This document shows positions 1-6,181 of a stretch of 16,474 nucleotides of DNA, piece by piece. A program made the translations under genes and the position numbers. Origin of the DNA: Ruminococcaceae bacterium UBA1244 (GTDB lineage: Bacteria; Bacillota; Clostridia; Oscillospirales; Acutalibacteraceae); NCBI GenBank assembly GCA_002308635.1, contig DBWG01000017.1, positions 1-16,474 of the forward strand. The letters run 5' to 3'. Numbering within the stretch: the stretch's first letter is position 1; the number at the start of each line of letters is the position of its first letter. The notes under the pieces were generated by a model. It had not been told where the DNA came from and ran no database searches. It saw nothing but the letters and a program-made list of their open reading frames with translations.

Positions 1-680
1 AGCTCACGGAGCATATTGACCTCTGCGCCGCTGTTGATATAGACCCTGAAGCCGTTTTCGGTAAGATACTTGACAAGTGAGACCATGGGTTTGTAGTAGC
101 CGTCGGCATAAGTCATGTTCTCAAAGCCGTTAACAGGCTCAGCCATGAACTTGCGGACATACGCACGATAATCTTCAACCGTCATGCCCTTGAAGGCTTC
201 TGCGATAATGTCACCTGATGAACGGGGAGCCTTCGGTTTTTCACCGCCATTGATAAGATACTCTTCTAACGCTTTGCAGTAAGCCACGTCCTCCTCGTTG
301 CCCTTGTAGGCTTCGTCCTTGGTCAGACGGTAGATCATCAGACACTGGTCAACATAGGTCGGGAACAGCTCACCGTACAGGGTACCGTCGGAATCAAACA
401 CAGCGATCCTCTTTTCGGCAGGAACGAACTTGTCGGACTTTTCATTCGTTACTTCCTCCACAAAAGCCATGATGGACTTCATCGCCGGAGAATCCTCGTT
501 CCAGTTTTCAATCGAAGTAACTTTTTCCGGCTGCGAAGATTGCTGATCGCTGCTCTCGGACGTTGTTGAAGCAACAGATGTCTCGCTTGCTGTGCTGCTT
601 TGTCCGCTTGTTGTGCTGCACGCTGCTGCGGAAAGCATCAGGGCTGCCGCCATAATGATCGCTGTCAATCTTTTTTTCAT
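1..680 (-). CDS. HAD-superfamily phosphatase-like lipoprotein, C-terminus cut by window edge
   Basis: I translated this directly; 226 codons are visible and the frame runs off the left edge. It begins with a short basic stretch, a hydrophobic segment and Cys21 (Ala-Ala-Ala-Cys, a relaxed lipobox), then a Ser/Thr/Gln-rich linker to about residue 50, as in membrane-tethered lipoproteins. HAD motif I is clear: Asp96-Ser-Asp98-Gly-Thr after a beta-strand. Near the edge an Asn-Ser217-Gly stretch fits motif II; motifs III and IV lie outside the window. This resembles phosphoserine-phosphatase-like HAD enzymes acting outside the membrane; the substrate is unknown. The start is fixed by AGGAGG at 689-694, eight bases upstream. 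Only 28 bases separate it from the gene upstream, with no promoter or terminator seen between them, so the two are probably co-transcribed. Confidence 0.85.
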   Translation of the reverse strand, partial: MKKRLTAIIMAAALMLSAAACSTTSGQSSTASETSVASTTSESSDQQSSQPEKVTSIENWNEDSPAMKSIMAFVEEVTNEKSDKFVPAEKRIAVFDSDGTLYGELFPTYVDQCLMIYRLTKDEAYKGNEEDVAYCKALEEYLINGGEKPKAPRSSGDIIAEAFKGMTVEDYRAYVRKFMAEPVNGFENMTYADGYYKPMVSLVKYLTENGFRVYINSGAEVNMLRE

Positions 681-708
681 GTTGTTTTCCTCCTGATATT
701 ATCTTGTT

Positions 709-2430
709 TTAATGAGTTGTTTTTTCAAACAAGTCAAAGCATCCTGCAAATCTTACCCCGTTGTGAGCGGTAATTTTTTCGATCATATCATTGCCGATAT
801 TTTTGGCTTCCGTTTCAATTACATAATTGTATGAACCGAGCTTTGTACCATCAGGACGATCATGGAGCGTAACCGTTTCAAAGCCTGCGTTATGGGCGTC
901 AACGATAATATCATCTATCTCGCTTGCTTCGCAGTTTGCGATAAATACAGCACGCTTTCCGCTCTCGTTCTTTGTCTTGGATAGAACATAGAATCTTGTT
1001 TTGTTGGCATCGCTGATCTGTACGTTTTCGGCAAGAACGGTCAATCCGTAAAGAGGAGCGGCTCCGGGTGCAGCGACTGCCGCTATCGTTTTGTCCTTGC
1101 TCTCTGCTACAAAGCTTGCCGCCGCAGCCGTGCTGTCCATTTCTTTTTCTTCGGCATCGGGGAGATTTTCCGAGCGCCATGTCCTGCTTTGGGCAAGTCC
1201 CTGTGCATGGGAGCAAACGGTCTTTATATCGCTCAGTGATGCGCCTTCAATACCCATAAGCGTCTGATTGATAGGGATGATAACTTCACCAACAACATAA
1301 ACATCCGTCTCTCTGATCAGCGCATCCACATAGTTTGTTACAGCACCGCCGATCGTATTTTCCTGCGGGATAACCGCATAATCCGCCCGACCGCTTTTGA
1401 CCTCTTCGATTGCATCATCTACCGTTTTCTGAGGAACAAAGCTGTTCGTGTCCTTGAAGAAATATTTTGCAGCCTCTTCGGTATAGGTTCCTTCAGGACC
1501 GAGATAGCTGACAACAGCATCGTCTGCTATTTCCGGAGAGGTGCTGCTATCTGTTTTTGTTTCATTTGACTTCGTTTCGGTTTCAACCTTTTTGATAGCA
1601 TCGTCAACATTTTTCGCAAGTTCCATGTTCTGGAAATCGGTATTATCAGAAAGCTTCATATCAAAGCTTGGTGTAATATCCAGCTCAGCTTTTGCATTTT
1701 TGAAGCTAAGCTCTAAAATATGACCGCCCTTTGTCCTGTCATCAGAAATGAAATGGAAATGCCATCCTACCGCATTCAGTCCTCCCATATAATCCGGGCA
1801 GTACAAGCCTACGACAGTACCGGCGATGTTCTCATAGCAGAACTCTCTCTGGTCTGTTTCAAGAGCCTTATCAAGTGATCTGTACGGCTTCTCCTGTTTC
1901 AGTTCGCTGCGAACAAGCATTTTTTCAAATGTTCCGCTTACCTTGACCATATAGAACATATTCCTGCCTTTTTCATTGACCGTCTTATCAAGTGCTGACT
2001 TGAAAGACGCCATATCGCTGATGTCCGTCATATCGGCGGCAATATCACCGTCAAAAAAGGTGACATTGGAGAAGGGAACAGTTTCGTCATCGGCTGCTTT
2101 CTGTACAGTTCCGTCACCGAGAGCCTGATAGACTTTGCCGTCAATAACGATCATTTCACCGTTTACGCCCTCGAATGTGCCGATACCCGTGTCACCGTGT
2201 TCCTTAAGCTCGCTGACCTTGATAATGCCGTCATAGTAGCCTTGTGTAAGGGACTGCAAAAGTGCCACCTGATAAATGGTTTCCTTGTCCTGTGATGCTG
2301 CGGCGGTGCTTGTATCTGCTGTTTTCCCGTCATTCCGGGAGCTTTGTACATTCTGTCCGCTGCATGCGGTAAGCAATAACAGCATTGATGCGATCAAAAC
2401 AGCTATCCGTTTTGTTGCTTTTTTTGACAT
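709..2430 (-). CDS. Exported lipoprotein fusion: acetolactate decarboxylase + prephenate dehydratase + ACT-like domain
   Basis: The 573-residue protein has a signal peptide ending in lipobox Leu20-Thr-Ala-Cys23 and a Ser/Thr linker. Residues about 50-287 match acetolactate decarboxylase (acetolactate to acetoin): the GTF fold strand near 84, the FTFFDGD-like strand near 124-130, and the metal ligands His224, His226 and His237 (family HxH...GGH). Residues about 305-485 match prephenate dehydratase (prephenate to phenylpyruvate): GPEGTY at 311-316, IPQEN at 354-358, SHAQGLAQ at 407-414, and the catalytic Thr478-Arg479-Phe480. Residues about 490-570 look like an ACT domain, but the usual ESRP motif reads His-Asp-Arg-Pro (523-526) and the GAL motif is absent, so phenylalanine control is doubtful. 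Both catalytic signatures look intact and there is no frameshift. The start has GGAAGGAG at 2440-2447. It is first in an operon with the HAD lipoprotein. Domain calls are strong; pairing the two activities on the cell surface is unexplained. Confidence 0.92.
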   Translation of the reverse strand: MSKKATKRIAVLIASMLLLLTACSGQNVQSSRNDGKTADTSTAAASQDKETIYQVALLQSLTQGYYDGIIKVSELKEHGDTGIGTFEGVNGEMIVIDGKVYQALGDGTVQKAADDETVPFSNVTFFDGDIAADMTDISDMASFKSALDKTVNEKGRNMFYMVKVSGTFEKMLVRSELKQEKPYRSLDKALETDQREFCYENIAGTVVGLYCPDYMGGLNAVGWHFHFISDDRTKGGHILELSFKNAKAELDITPSFDMKLSDNTDFQNMELAKNVDDAIKKVETETKSNETKTDSSTSPEIADDAVVSYLGPEGTYTEEAAKYFFKDTNSFVPQKTVDDAIEEVKSGRADYAVIPQENTIGGAVTNYVDALIRETDVYVVGEVIIPINQTLMGIEGASLSDIKTVCSHAQGLAQSRTWRSENLPDAEEKEMDSTAAAASFVAESKDKTIAAVAAPGAAPLYGLTVLAENVQISDANKTRFYVLSKTKNESGKRAVFIANCEASEIDDIIVDAHNAGFETVTLHDRPDGTKLGSYNYVIETEAKNIGNDMIEKITAHNGVRFAGCFDLFEKTTH

Positions 2431-2532
2431 TGTTTGATTCTCCTTCCTATTGTCTGAAATCCAATATTGCTTGACCGGAGCAGAAAATGCTGTGCTTTAC
2501 TTTTTCCAAGCCATATTCTGACTCCGACATTG

Positions 2533-2562
2533 ATTATAGAGAGAACGTTTTTGCTTTGTCAA
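2533..2562 (-). promoter_or_regulatory. Sigma-A-type promoter of the fusion lipoprotein operon
   Basis: On the minus strand TTGACA (2557-2562) is followed after 18 bases by TATAAT (2533-2538). The predicted start near 2525 gives a leader of about 95 bases before the ATG at 2430. I recognise no known riboswitch in that leader. A second TATAAT on the same strand at 2583-2588 has no good -35 box. Confidence 0.75.
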
Positions 2563-2600
2563 TTTATCGCCTCCCGAATATGATTATAGCAGATTTCTGC

Positions 2601-2639
2601 AAAAAAGAAAAGCCGTTTTATCGCAAAGAAAAACGGCTT
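2601..2639 (-). terminator. Rho-independent terminator of the small CxxC protein gene
   Basis: A perfect 10-bp stem, arms 2610-2619 and 2630-2639 with a 10-base loop, is followed on the minus strand by a T-rich tract (TTTCTTTTTT reading, 2601-2609). It lies 27 bases after the stop codon at 2667 and insulates the lipoprotein operon downstream. Confidence 0.85.
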
Positions 2640-2666
2640 AGGGTATAGAAGACCCAAAAAACTGGT

Positions 2667-2843
2667 TCATCTTTTTTCGGGCTGAGCTACTTTAATCTTG
2701 GCGTCAGAAGGCTGATAGAGGACGGATAGCGGCGCATTGCTGCGGAACATATCCTTGTGTCCCTTGTTCATTCTGACGCACTGCATACAGTAAACCGCAC
2801 GTCCCAGATTAAGACAATCGGCACATGACTTTTGTTCTTCCAT
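2667..2843 (-). CDS. Small 58-residue protein with two CxxC pairs, function unknown
   Basis: I translated this by hand. The protein starts MEEQKSCADC and carries Cys7-x2-Cys10 and Cys19-x2-Cys22, spaced as in a four-cysteine zinc knuckle or small zinc ribbon. The rest is basic and hydrophilic with no membrane segment or signal peptide, so it is probably cytoplasmic. The ATG at 2841-2843 is preceded by GAGGTG at 2851-2856, seven bases away. A promoter lies upstream and a terminator downstream, so it is a self-contained single-gene unit, which supports it being real despite its size. I do not recognise the family. It could bind RNA, DNA or a protein partner; metal binding is inferred only from the cysteine spacing. 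Confidence 0.75.
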   Translation of the reverse strand: MEEQKSCADCLNLGRAVYCMQCVRMNKGHKDMFRSNAPLSVLYQPSDAKIKVAQPEKR

Positions 2844-2889
2844 TTACTTTCACCTCGCAGTTGCACGAAAACGATGACCTATGTCATCA

Positions 2890-2918
2890 TTTTTATGTTT
2901 ATACCTGATTCTTGACAA
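2890..2918 (-). promoter_or_regulatory. Promoter of the small CxxC protein gene with adjacent dyad
   Basis: TTGTCA (2913-2918) and TAAAAA (2890-2895) on the minus strand are 17 bases apart. Just downstream, GATGAC-CTAT-GTCATC (2873-2888) forms a dyad over the expected start point. A further GTCATC lies at 2948-2953, close to the divergent plus-strand promoter at 2966. Confidence 0.5.
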
Positions 2919-2965
2919 TAAAAAAGACCATTTCCTCATCGAAAACAGTCATCGACAAAAAAATA

Positions 2966-2994
2966 TTGACTTTTCAAAAAATGTATTGTATCAT
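2966..2994 (+). promoter_or_regulatory. Promoter of the first structured RNA candidate
   Basis: TTGACT (2966-2971) and TATCAT (2989-2994) are spaced by 17 bases on the plus strand. The expected start is near 3001. It diverges from the promoter of the small CxxC protein gene. Confidence 0.65.
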
Positions 2995-3000
2995 TGAAAT

Positions 3001-3181
3001 GTTAAAGTCTGAAAAAGTATCGAAGCCGGTTTGTCACTTCCAATAACAACCCGGCTAAACATCAATCATGAGTTACGAGCTCAGGAGAGACATTTGATAC
3101 AATTCAAGGTATATTATACCTTTGATTGCAATAATAGTCAAGAGTCGATTCATGTTTTGATGTGAATTCGACTATTTTTTT
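3001..3181 (+). ncRNA. Candidate structured small RNA 1, about 180 nt, family not recognised
   Basis: A promoter lies immediately before and a Rho-independent terminator ends the unit. Between them I see an 8-bp stem (3017-3024 with 3093-3100, one G-U) enclosing two hairpins: AGCCGG/CCGGCT (3024-3029 with 3051-3056) and TGAG/CTCA (3069-3072 with 3080-3083). This is a three-way-junction layout. It is followed by a near-palindromic hairpin (3104-3125) and the terminator. There is no plus-strand protein gene for 1.5 kb downstream, so it is more likely a stand-alone RNA than a riboswitch. A 6S-type RNA is possible by size, but I could not show the long rod with a central bubble expected for 6S. 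Strand is set by the promoter and the T tract. Confidence 0.55.
3143..3181 (+). terminator. Rho-independent terminator of RNA 1
   Basis: AGTCGATTCA pairs with TGAATTCGACT across a short loop, with one bulged T. The stem is followed by seven T residues at 3175-3181. The T run occurs only on the plus strand, which fixes the direction. Confidence 0.8.
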
Positions 3182-3197
3182 GACCTAAACAGTAATG

Positions 3198-3226
3198 TTG
3201 CAATAGTTTTGTTGCAATGTTAATGT
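3198..3226 (+). promoter_or_regulatory. Possible promoter of the second structured RNA candidate
   Basis: TTGCAA (3198-3203) and TAATGT (3221-3226) are 17 bases apart. The -35 box lies in the first copy of a direct repeat TGTTGCAAT (3196-3204 and 3210-3218). Both boxes deviate from consensus, so this is moderate evidence only. Confidence 0.4.
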
Positions 3227-3232
3227 ACCTTG

Positions 3233-3423
3233 AAAACCAAACATAGCCAGTATGGATCAGTAGGACAAGAACCCCGTTACTATGATCGTCTGATAGCAAC
3301 AGCCTTGTTTTCTGCGAGGGTACGAACGGTGTCGGCGTGAGAGTGACAGTCTCGCATCACACGCGAGAATATTTCCGACGGTAAGGGAGTTGCCAAGAAT
3401 CCATACAAGTCGTTAAGAACGAC
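3233..3423 (+). ncRNA. Candidate structured RNA 2, about 190 nt, family not recognised
   Basis: A set of nested stems is visible. An 8-bp closing stem GTATGGAT (3250-3257) pairs with ATCCATAC (3399-3406). Inside it GCAAC (3296-3300) pairs with GTTGC (3389-3393), then GTCGG (3331-3335) with CCGAC (3375-3379), then TCTCGC (3350-3355) with GCGAGA (3363-3368). A separate hairpin GTCGTT-AAG-AACGAC (3409-3423) follows. Four collinear nested helices over 157 bases are hard to explain by chance. It has no plausible reading frame. Stems alone do not set the strand; the upstream promoter-like boxes favour plus. I could not match it to tmRNA, SRP RNA or RNase P RNA by their hallmark sequences. The raiA-type RNAs of Clostridia are worth testing, but I cannot assert that match. 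The exact ends are unknown. Confidence 0.5.
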
Positions 3424-3499
3424 TCTTCACATACCCCAATGTGCTTATTAGTTTTAAGATACATCAATAAAAGGTTTTCCCTCTGTGCCATCAGGGGGA

Positions 3500-3550
3500 T
3501 TGCCTTTAAGTAATATCATAGGGTTTCTCTATGGTATTACTTAAAGGCAA
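3500..3550. repeat. Large inverted repeat, 22-bp arms with a 7-base loop
   Basis: Positions 3500-3521 are complementary to 3529-3550 with one mismatch that could be G-U in RNA; the loop is 3522-3528. There is no T tract on either side, so it is not a typical intrinsic terminator. It lies between RNA 2 and the tRNA 3' end. It could be a small dispersed repeat or an RNA processing hairpin. Confidence 0.7.
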
Positions 3551-3570
3551 AGAGCGATAAACTCTTTACC
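3546..3570 (-). terminator. Possible terminator hairpin after tRNA-fMet
   Basis: On the minus strand GGTAAAGAG pairs with CTCTTTGCC (9 bp, one G-U) and is followed by TTTAAGT. It begins 12 bases after the tRNA 3' end. Its distal arm shares bases 3546-3550 with the large inverted repeat, so the two folds exclude each other. Confidence 0.4.
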
Positions 3571-3582
3571 TTTAATCAAGTG

Positions 3583-3659
<77 letters not shown>

Positions 3660-3686
3660 ATATATGATATTTTCGACTACTCGATT

Positions 3687-3715
3687 ATTATATCACTACA
3701 TCAAACTTATGTCAA
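3687..3715 (-). promoter_or_regulatory. Perfect consensus promoter of tRNA-fMet
   Basis: On the minus strand TTGACA (3710-3715) is followed after exactly 17 bases by TATAAT (3687-3692), about 28 bases before the mature tRNA 5' end. A full consensus suits a stable RNA gene. Confidence 0.9.
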
Positions 3716-3775
3716 GCATAATTTTAATATTTTACAAATAAAAGTTACGACAATATCCCGCAAAAAAATACATAC

Positions 3776-3831
3776 AAAAAGCGGAAACAAAAACATCAGT
3801 ACAGAAACAGTCCATCAGATTTGCTTCCGCT
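3776..3831 (-). terminator. Rho-independent terminator of the uracil-DNA glycosylase gene
   Basis: A 12-bp stem pairs 3820-3831 with 3780-3791 (one G-U), with a 28-base loop. On the minus strand it is followed by a T run (3776-3780). It starts nine bases after the stop codon. The long loop is slightly unusual. Confidence 0.7.
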
Positions 3832-3839
3832 TCTGAAAT

Positions 3840-4421
3840 TCAGTATGTATGGTCACAGATCTCCTTTATTTTTTGCTGGAGCTTCAGAAAGTCTTCAAAG
3901 GCAGCCGGCTTGTTGTTCGGATTTCTGAGCAGGGCCGCAGGATGGAGAATCGGCATCATCAGTATCCCGTTTTTTTCAAAAAACATTCCATGCTCCTTCA
4001 TGATCTTTATGTCGGGTTTTATTATTTTTGCGGCAGCGATCCTTCCGAGACACACAATGATCTTCGGGCGAAGTATCGCAAACTGTTTTCTGAGCCAATT
4101 TATGCACTGTTCCTGTTCATCCGGAAGAGGGTCACGGTTTTGCGGAGGACGGCATTTGACGATATTTGCAATATAGATGTTTTTATGCCTGTCAAGATCA
4201 ACCGCCGCAAGCATTTTGTCAAGGAGCTGTCCGCCTCTGCCGACAAACGGCTCACCCTGAAGATCCTCGTTTTCGCCCGGTCCTTCTCCGATAAACATTA
4301 CCTCTGCATTATCAACTCCGACTCCAAAAACAACATTTGTCCTTGTCTTGCACAGGCCGCATTTTTCACACAAAAGACACTCCTTTTTCAGGCTTTCAAA
4401 TTCTTCGCTTTTTTCTGCCAT
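3840..4421 (-). CDS. Uracil-DNA glycosylase, family 4 (Fe-S type)
   Basis: The 193-residue protein removes uracil from DNA after cytosine deamination or misincorporation, the first step of base excision repair. Family 4 features are present: the N-terminal cysteine cluster with Cys18-x2-Cys21, followed by Cys90 and Cys106 fifteen residues apart, which together fit the [4Fe-4S] ligands. The active-site loop GEGPGENED lies at 45-53, with the GRGGQLLDKML helix after it. The RPPQNRDP stretch (91-98) and HPAALLR at 160-166 supply the uracil and DNA contact motifs. Length is typical of the family. The start has GGAG at 4430-4433, eight bases upstream. It is a single-gene unit with its own promoter and terminator. 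Confidence 0.95.
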   Translation of the reverse strand: MAEKSEEFESLKKECLLCEKCGLCKTRTNVVFGVGVDNAEVMFIGEGPGENEDLQGEPFVGRGGQLLDKMLAAVDLDRHKNIYIANIVKCRPPQNRDPLPDEQEQCINWLRKQFAILRPKIIVCLGRIAAAKIIKPDIKIMKEHGMFFEKNGILMMPILHPAALLRNPNNKPAAFEDFLKLQQKIKEICDHTY

Positions 4422-4456
4422 ATTATCAACTCCGGTTTTTTATGATCGTCATTTTG

Positions 4457-4485
4457 ATTGTATCACACCTGAAAGCCCAAAACAA
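4457..4485 (-). promoter_or_regulatory. Promoter of the uracil-DNA glycosylase gene
   Basis: TTGTTT (4480-4485) and TACAAT (4457-4462) on the minus strand are 17 bases apart and lie about 35 bases before the ATG. I see no SOS-type operator in this stretch. Confidence 0.55.
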
Positions 4486-4584
4486 GTACATACGAGAATA
4501 TTTGTACATAGATCCCGCTGTGTAATACGGTATTGTAACTACATTTAGTACAAATATATGCTCTAAATTTTTGCATTATTCCAT

Positions 4585-4613
4585 TTGTGTTTTTTTTTAA
4601 AATCAGGTAAAAT
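4585..4613 (+). promoter_or_regulatory. Promoter of the carboxypeptidase gene
   Basis: TTGTGT (4585-4590) and TAAAAT (4608-4613) are 17 bases apart across a T-rich spacer. The start near 4620 gives a leader of about 98 bases that holds two hairpins. Confidence 0.45.
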
Positions 4614-4621
4614 AATAGTGG

Positions 4622-4691
4622 AAAGCTGTCGGTTCTGATATTCCCGGCAGCTTTGTAAAAATACTTGATCCGGTCCGCAAAAACAGGACCG
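4622..4691 (+). promoter_or_regulatory. Two hairpins in the carboxypeptidase gene leader
   Basis: An 11-bp hairpin (4622-4632 with 4644-4654, one G-U) is followed by CGGTCC/GGACCG (4671-4676 with 4686-4691). The ribosome site GGGAGTGG (4701-4708) follows. Neither hairpin has a T tract, so termination is unlikely. They may protect the mRNA 5' end or affect translation; no known regulatory RNA is recognised. Confidence 0.4.
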
Positions 4692-4717
4692 CAGAAATAT
4701 GGGAGTGGTTTTTTTAA

Positions 4718-6052
4718 ATGAAAAAACTTTTTTCATTATTATTGACCGCAGCAGTGATAATGGTCTGCTTTTTCATCTTTCCTGCGGAGGTCTCCGCAAC
4801 GGAATTTGAAATTGATTTTGAAACGCACTGTACTGCGCTTTATCTTGAAAACATGGACACCGAAACGGTCGTCTATCAGAAAAATGCCGATGAACGCAGA
4901 TTTCCGGCATCCACAACAAAGATCATGACATATATCATTACCGCAGAAAATGTCGAGGACATCAGAGATACAAACGTCAAGGTCAAAAGCAGCATCATAC
5001 ACATGCTCGACGGAACAGGAAGCTCTACATCCGGAATAGAATCCGGAGAGACTCTTTCGGTCTATCAGCTCCTTCACTGCCTTATGATACCTTCGGGAAA
5101 CGATGCCGCACTTGTGCTGGCGGATTTTGTCGGTGAAGGCGACATAAGCAAATTTGTTGAAATGATGAACGAAAAGGCAAAGGCACTCGGATGCACACAC
5201 ACACACTTTGAAAATCCTCACGGTCTTAACGACCCGAACCACTACACGACCGTGAGCGATATGGCAAAGATCACAAAGTATGCCCTCTCTCTTCCGGACT
5301 TTCTTGATATCTGCGACCAGTCAACATCCGATATCCTCGGAGAGGACCGTTATCTCGTCACAACTAACTCAATGATAGACCGTCACAGAGGCGGTGATCT
5401 CTATTACAAATATGCCAAAGGCATAAAAACAGGTTCTACCGGAAACGACTCCGGTTATTGTCTCGTTTCAACTGCTTCAAAGGGCGGATATACATATCTC
5501 TGTGTGGCTTACGGCGCTCCCTATGAGGACGAAAACGGAATACAATATGAAAACGGTGCGATCATTGACTCGATAAACCTCTATGACTGGGCTTTTTACA
5601 ATCTTAGCATAAAATCAGTCCTCAACAAAAACGATCTTGTCAAGGAGATAGGTCTGAGATTTGCATGGAACAAGGACACCATCCAGCTTTCTCCTGAAGA
5701 CAGCTACTCCACTATCCTTCCGGATGACGTTTCTGTTTCGAGCATAACGAGAACATATAATGTTCCGGAAAGCATCGACACTCCGGTAAAGGCAGGCGAT
5801 GTCATCGGCACAATGACACTGAGCTATGAGGATCAGGAGCTGTGTACCATAAACCTTGTTGCCACCGAGACAGTCGACCGCAGCGAGCTGCTTACTTCTA
5901 TAGATGCCATAAAAAATGTCGTGACATCCAAATGGTTCATTATATCAATATGCGTTATCGGTCTGCTTATTTTCATATATCTTATTATAGTGATCGTCTA
6001 TAACCGCAAGAGAAAAAGACAGCGTCCTGTCAAAAAATACAGAAAGTTTTGA
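4718..6052 (+). CDS. D-alanyl-D-alanine carboxypeptidase, low-molecular-weight PBP (peptidase S11)
   Basis: The 444-residue protein trims the terminal D-Ala from peptidoglycan pentapeptides and so limits crosslinking. A Sec signal peptide covers about 1-27, with VSA as the likely cleavage site. The three penicilloyl-serine motifs are intact: Ser65-Thr-Thr-Lys68, Ser126-Gly-Asn128 and Lys237-Thr-Gly239. A C-terminal beta domain (about 300-390) is followed by a transmembrane helix at 406-428 and a very basic tail. This is a true membrane helix rather than the amphipathic anchor of E. coli PBP5. The ATG follows GGGAGTGG, a somewhat distant ribosome site (about 10-13 bases). Related Clostridia proteins are annotated DacF-like, but the exact paralogue cannot be told from sequence alone. 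No clear terminator follows. Confidence 0.95.
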   Translation: MKKLFSLLLTAAVIMVCFFIFPAEVSATEFEIDFETHCTALYLENMDTETVVYQKNADERRFPASTTKIMTYIITAENVEDIRDTNVKVKSSIIHMLDGTGSSTSGIESGETLSVYQLLHCLMIPSGNDAALVLADFVGEGDISKFVEMMNEKAKALGCTHTHFENPHGLNDPNHYTTVSDMAKITKYALSLPDFLDICDQSTSDILGEDRYLVTTNSMIDRHRGGDLYYKYAKGIKTGSTGNDSGYCLVSTASKGGYTYLCVAYGAPYEDENGIQYENGAIIDSINLYDWAFYNLSIKSVLNKNDLVKEIGLRFAWNKDTIQLSPEDSYSTILPDDVSVSSITRTYNVPESIDTPVKAGDVIGTMTLSYEDQELCTINLVATETVDRSELLTSIDAIKNVVTSKWFIISICVIGLLIFIYLIIVIVYNRKRKRQRPVKKYRKF

Positions 6053-6181
6053 TCTGTCCTGTTTCCTTGAAATTTTTCAATGATAATTACATATAATATT
6101 TACATAATATTAACACCGTATTTCTGAAATCTCCAAAAAATGGGATATAATTATATCAAGAAATATTCTGAAAGGACGGTG

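Noticed and set aside
3068..3097. Nine-codon mini-ORF within RNA 1 that could be a leader peptide
   Set aside because: No ribosome site precedes it, it overlaps the stems of the RNA, and no downstream gene exists to be attenuated.
3221..3245. Resemblance of the stretch around ACCTTGAAAAC to sequences found before 23S rRNA genes
   Set aside because: No rRNA gene follows, and the nested stems of RNA 2 explain the region better; it could be chance.
3849..4445. 198-codon open frame on the plus strand
   Set aside because: It lies wholly opposite the uracil-DNA glycosylase gene, has no ribosome site and gives a protein with no recognisable pattern.
5191..5206. Short CA repeat that could be a phase-variable tract
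   Set aside because: It is short, within the coding frame of the carboxypeptidase (Thr-His codons), and the gene is intact.
6140..6181. Upstream ATG extending the PadR protein by 14 residues
   Set aside because: No ribosome site, and it overlaps the likely -10 box; the ATG at 6182 has a good site.
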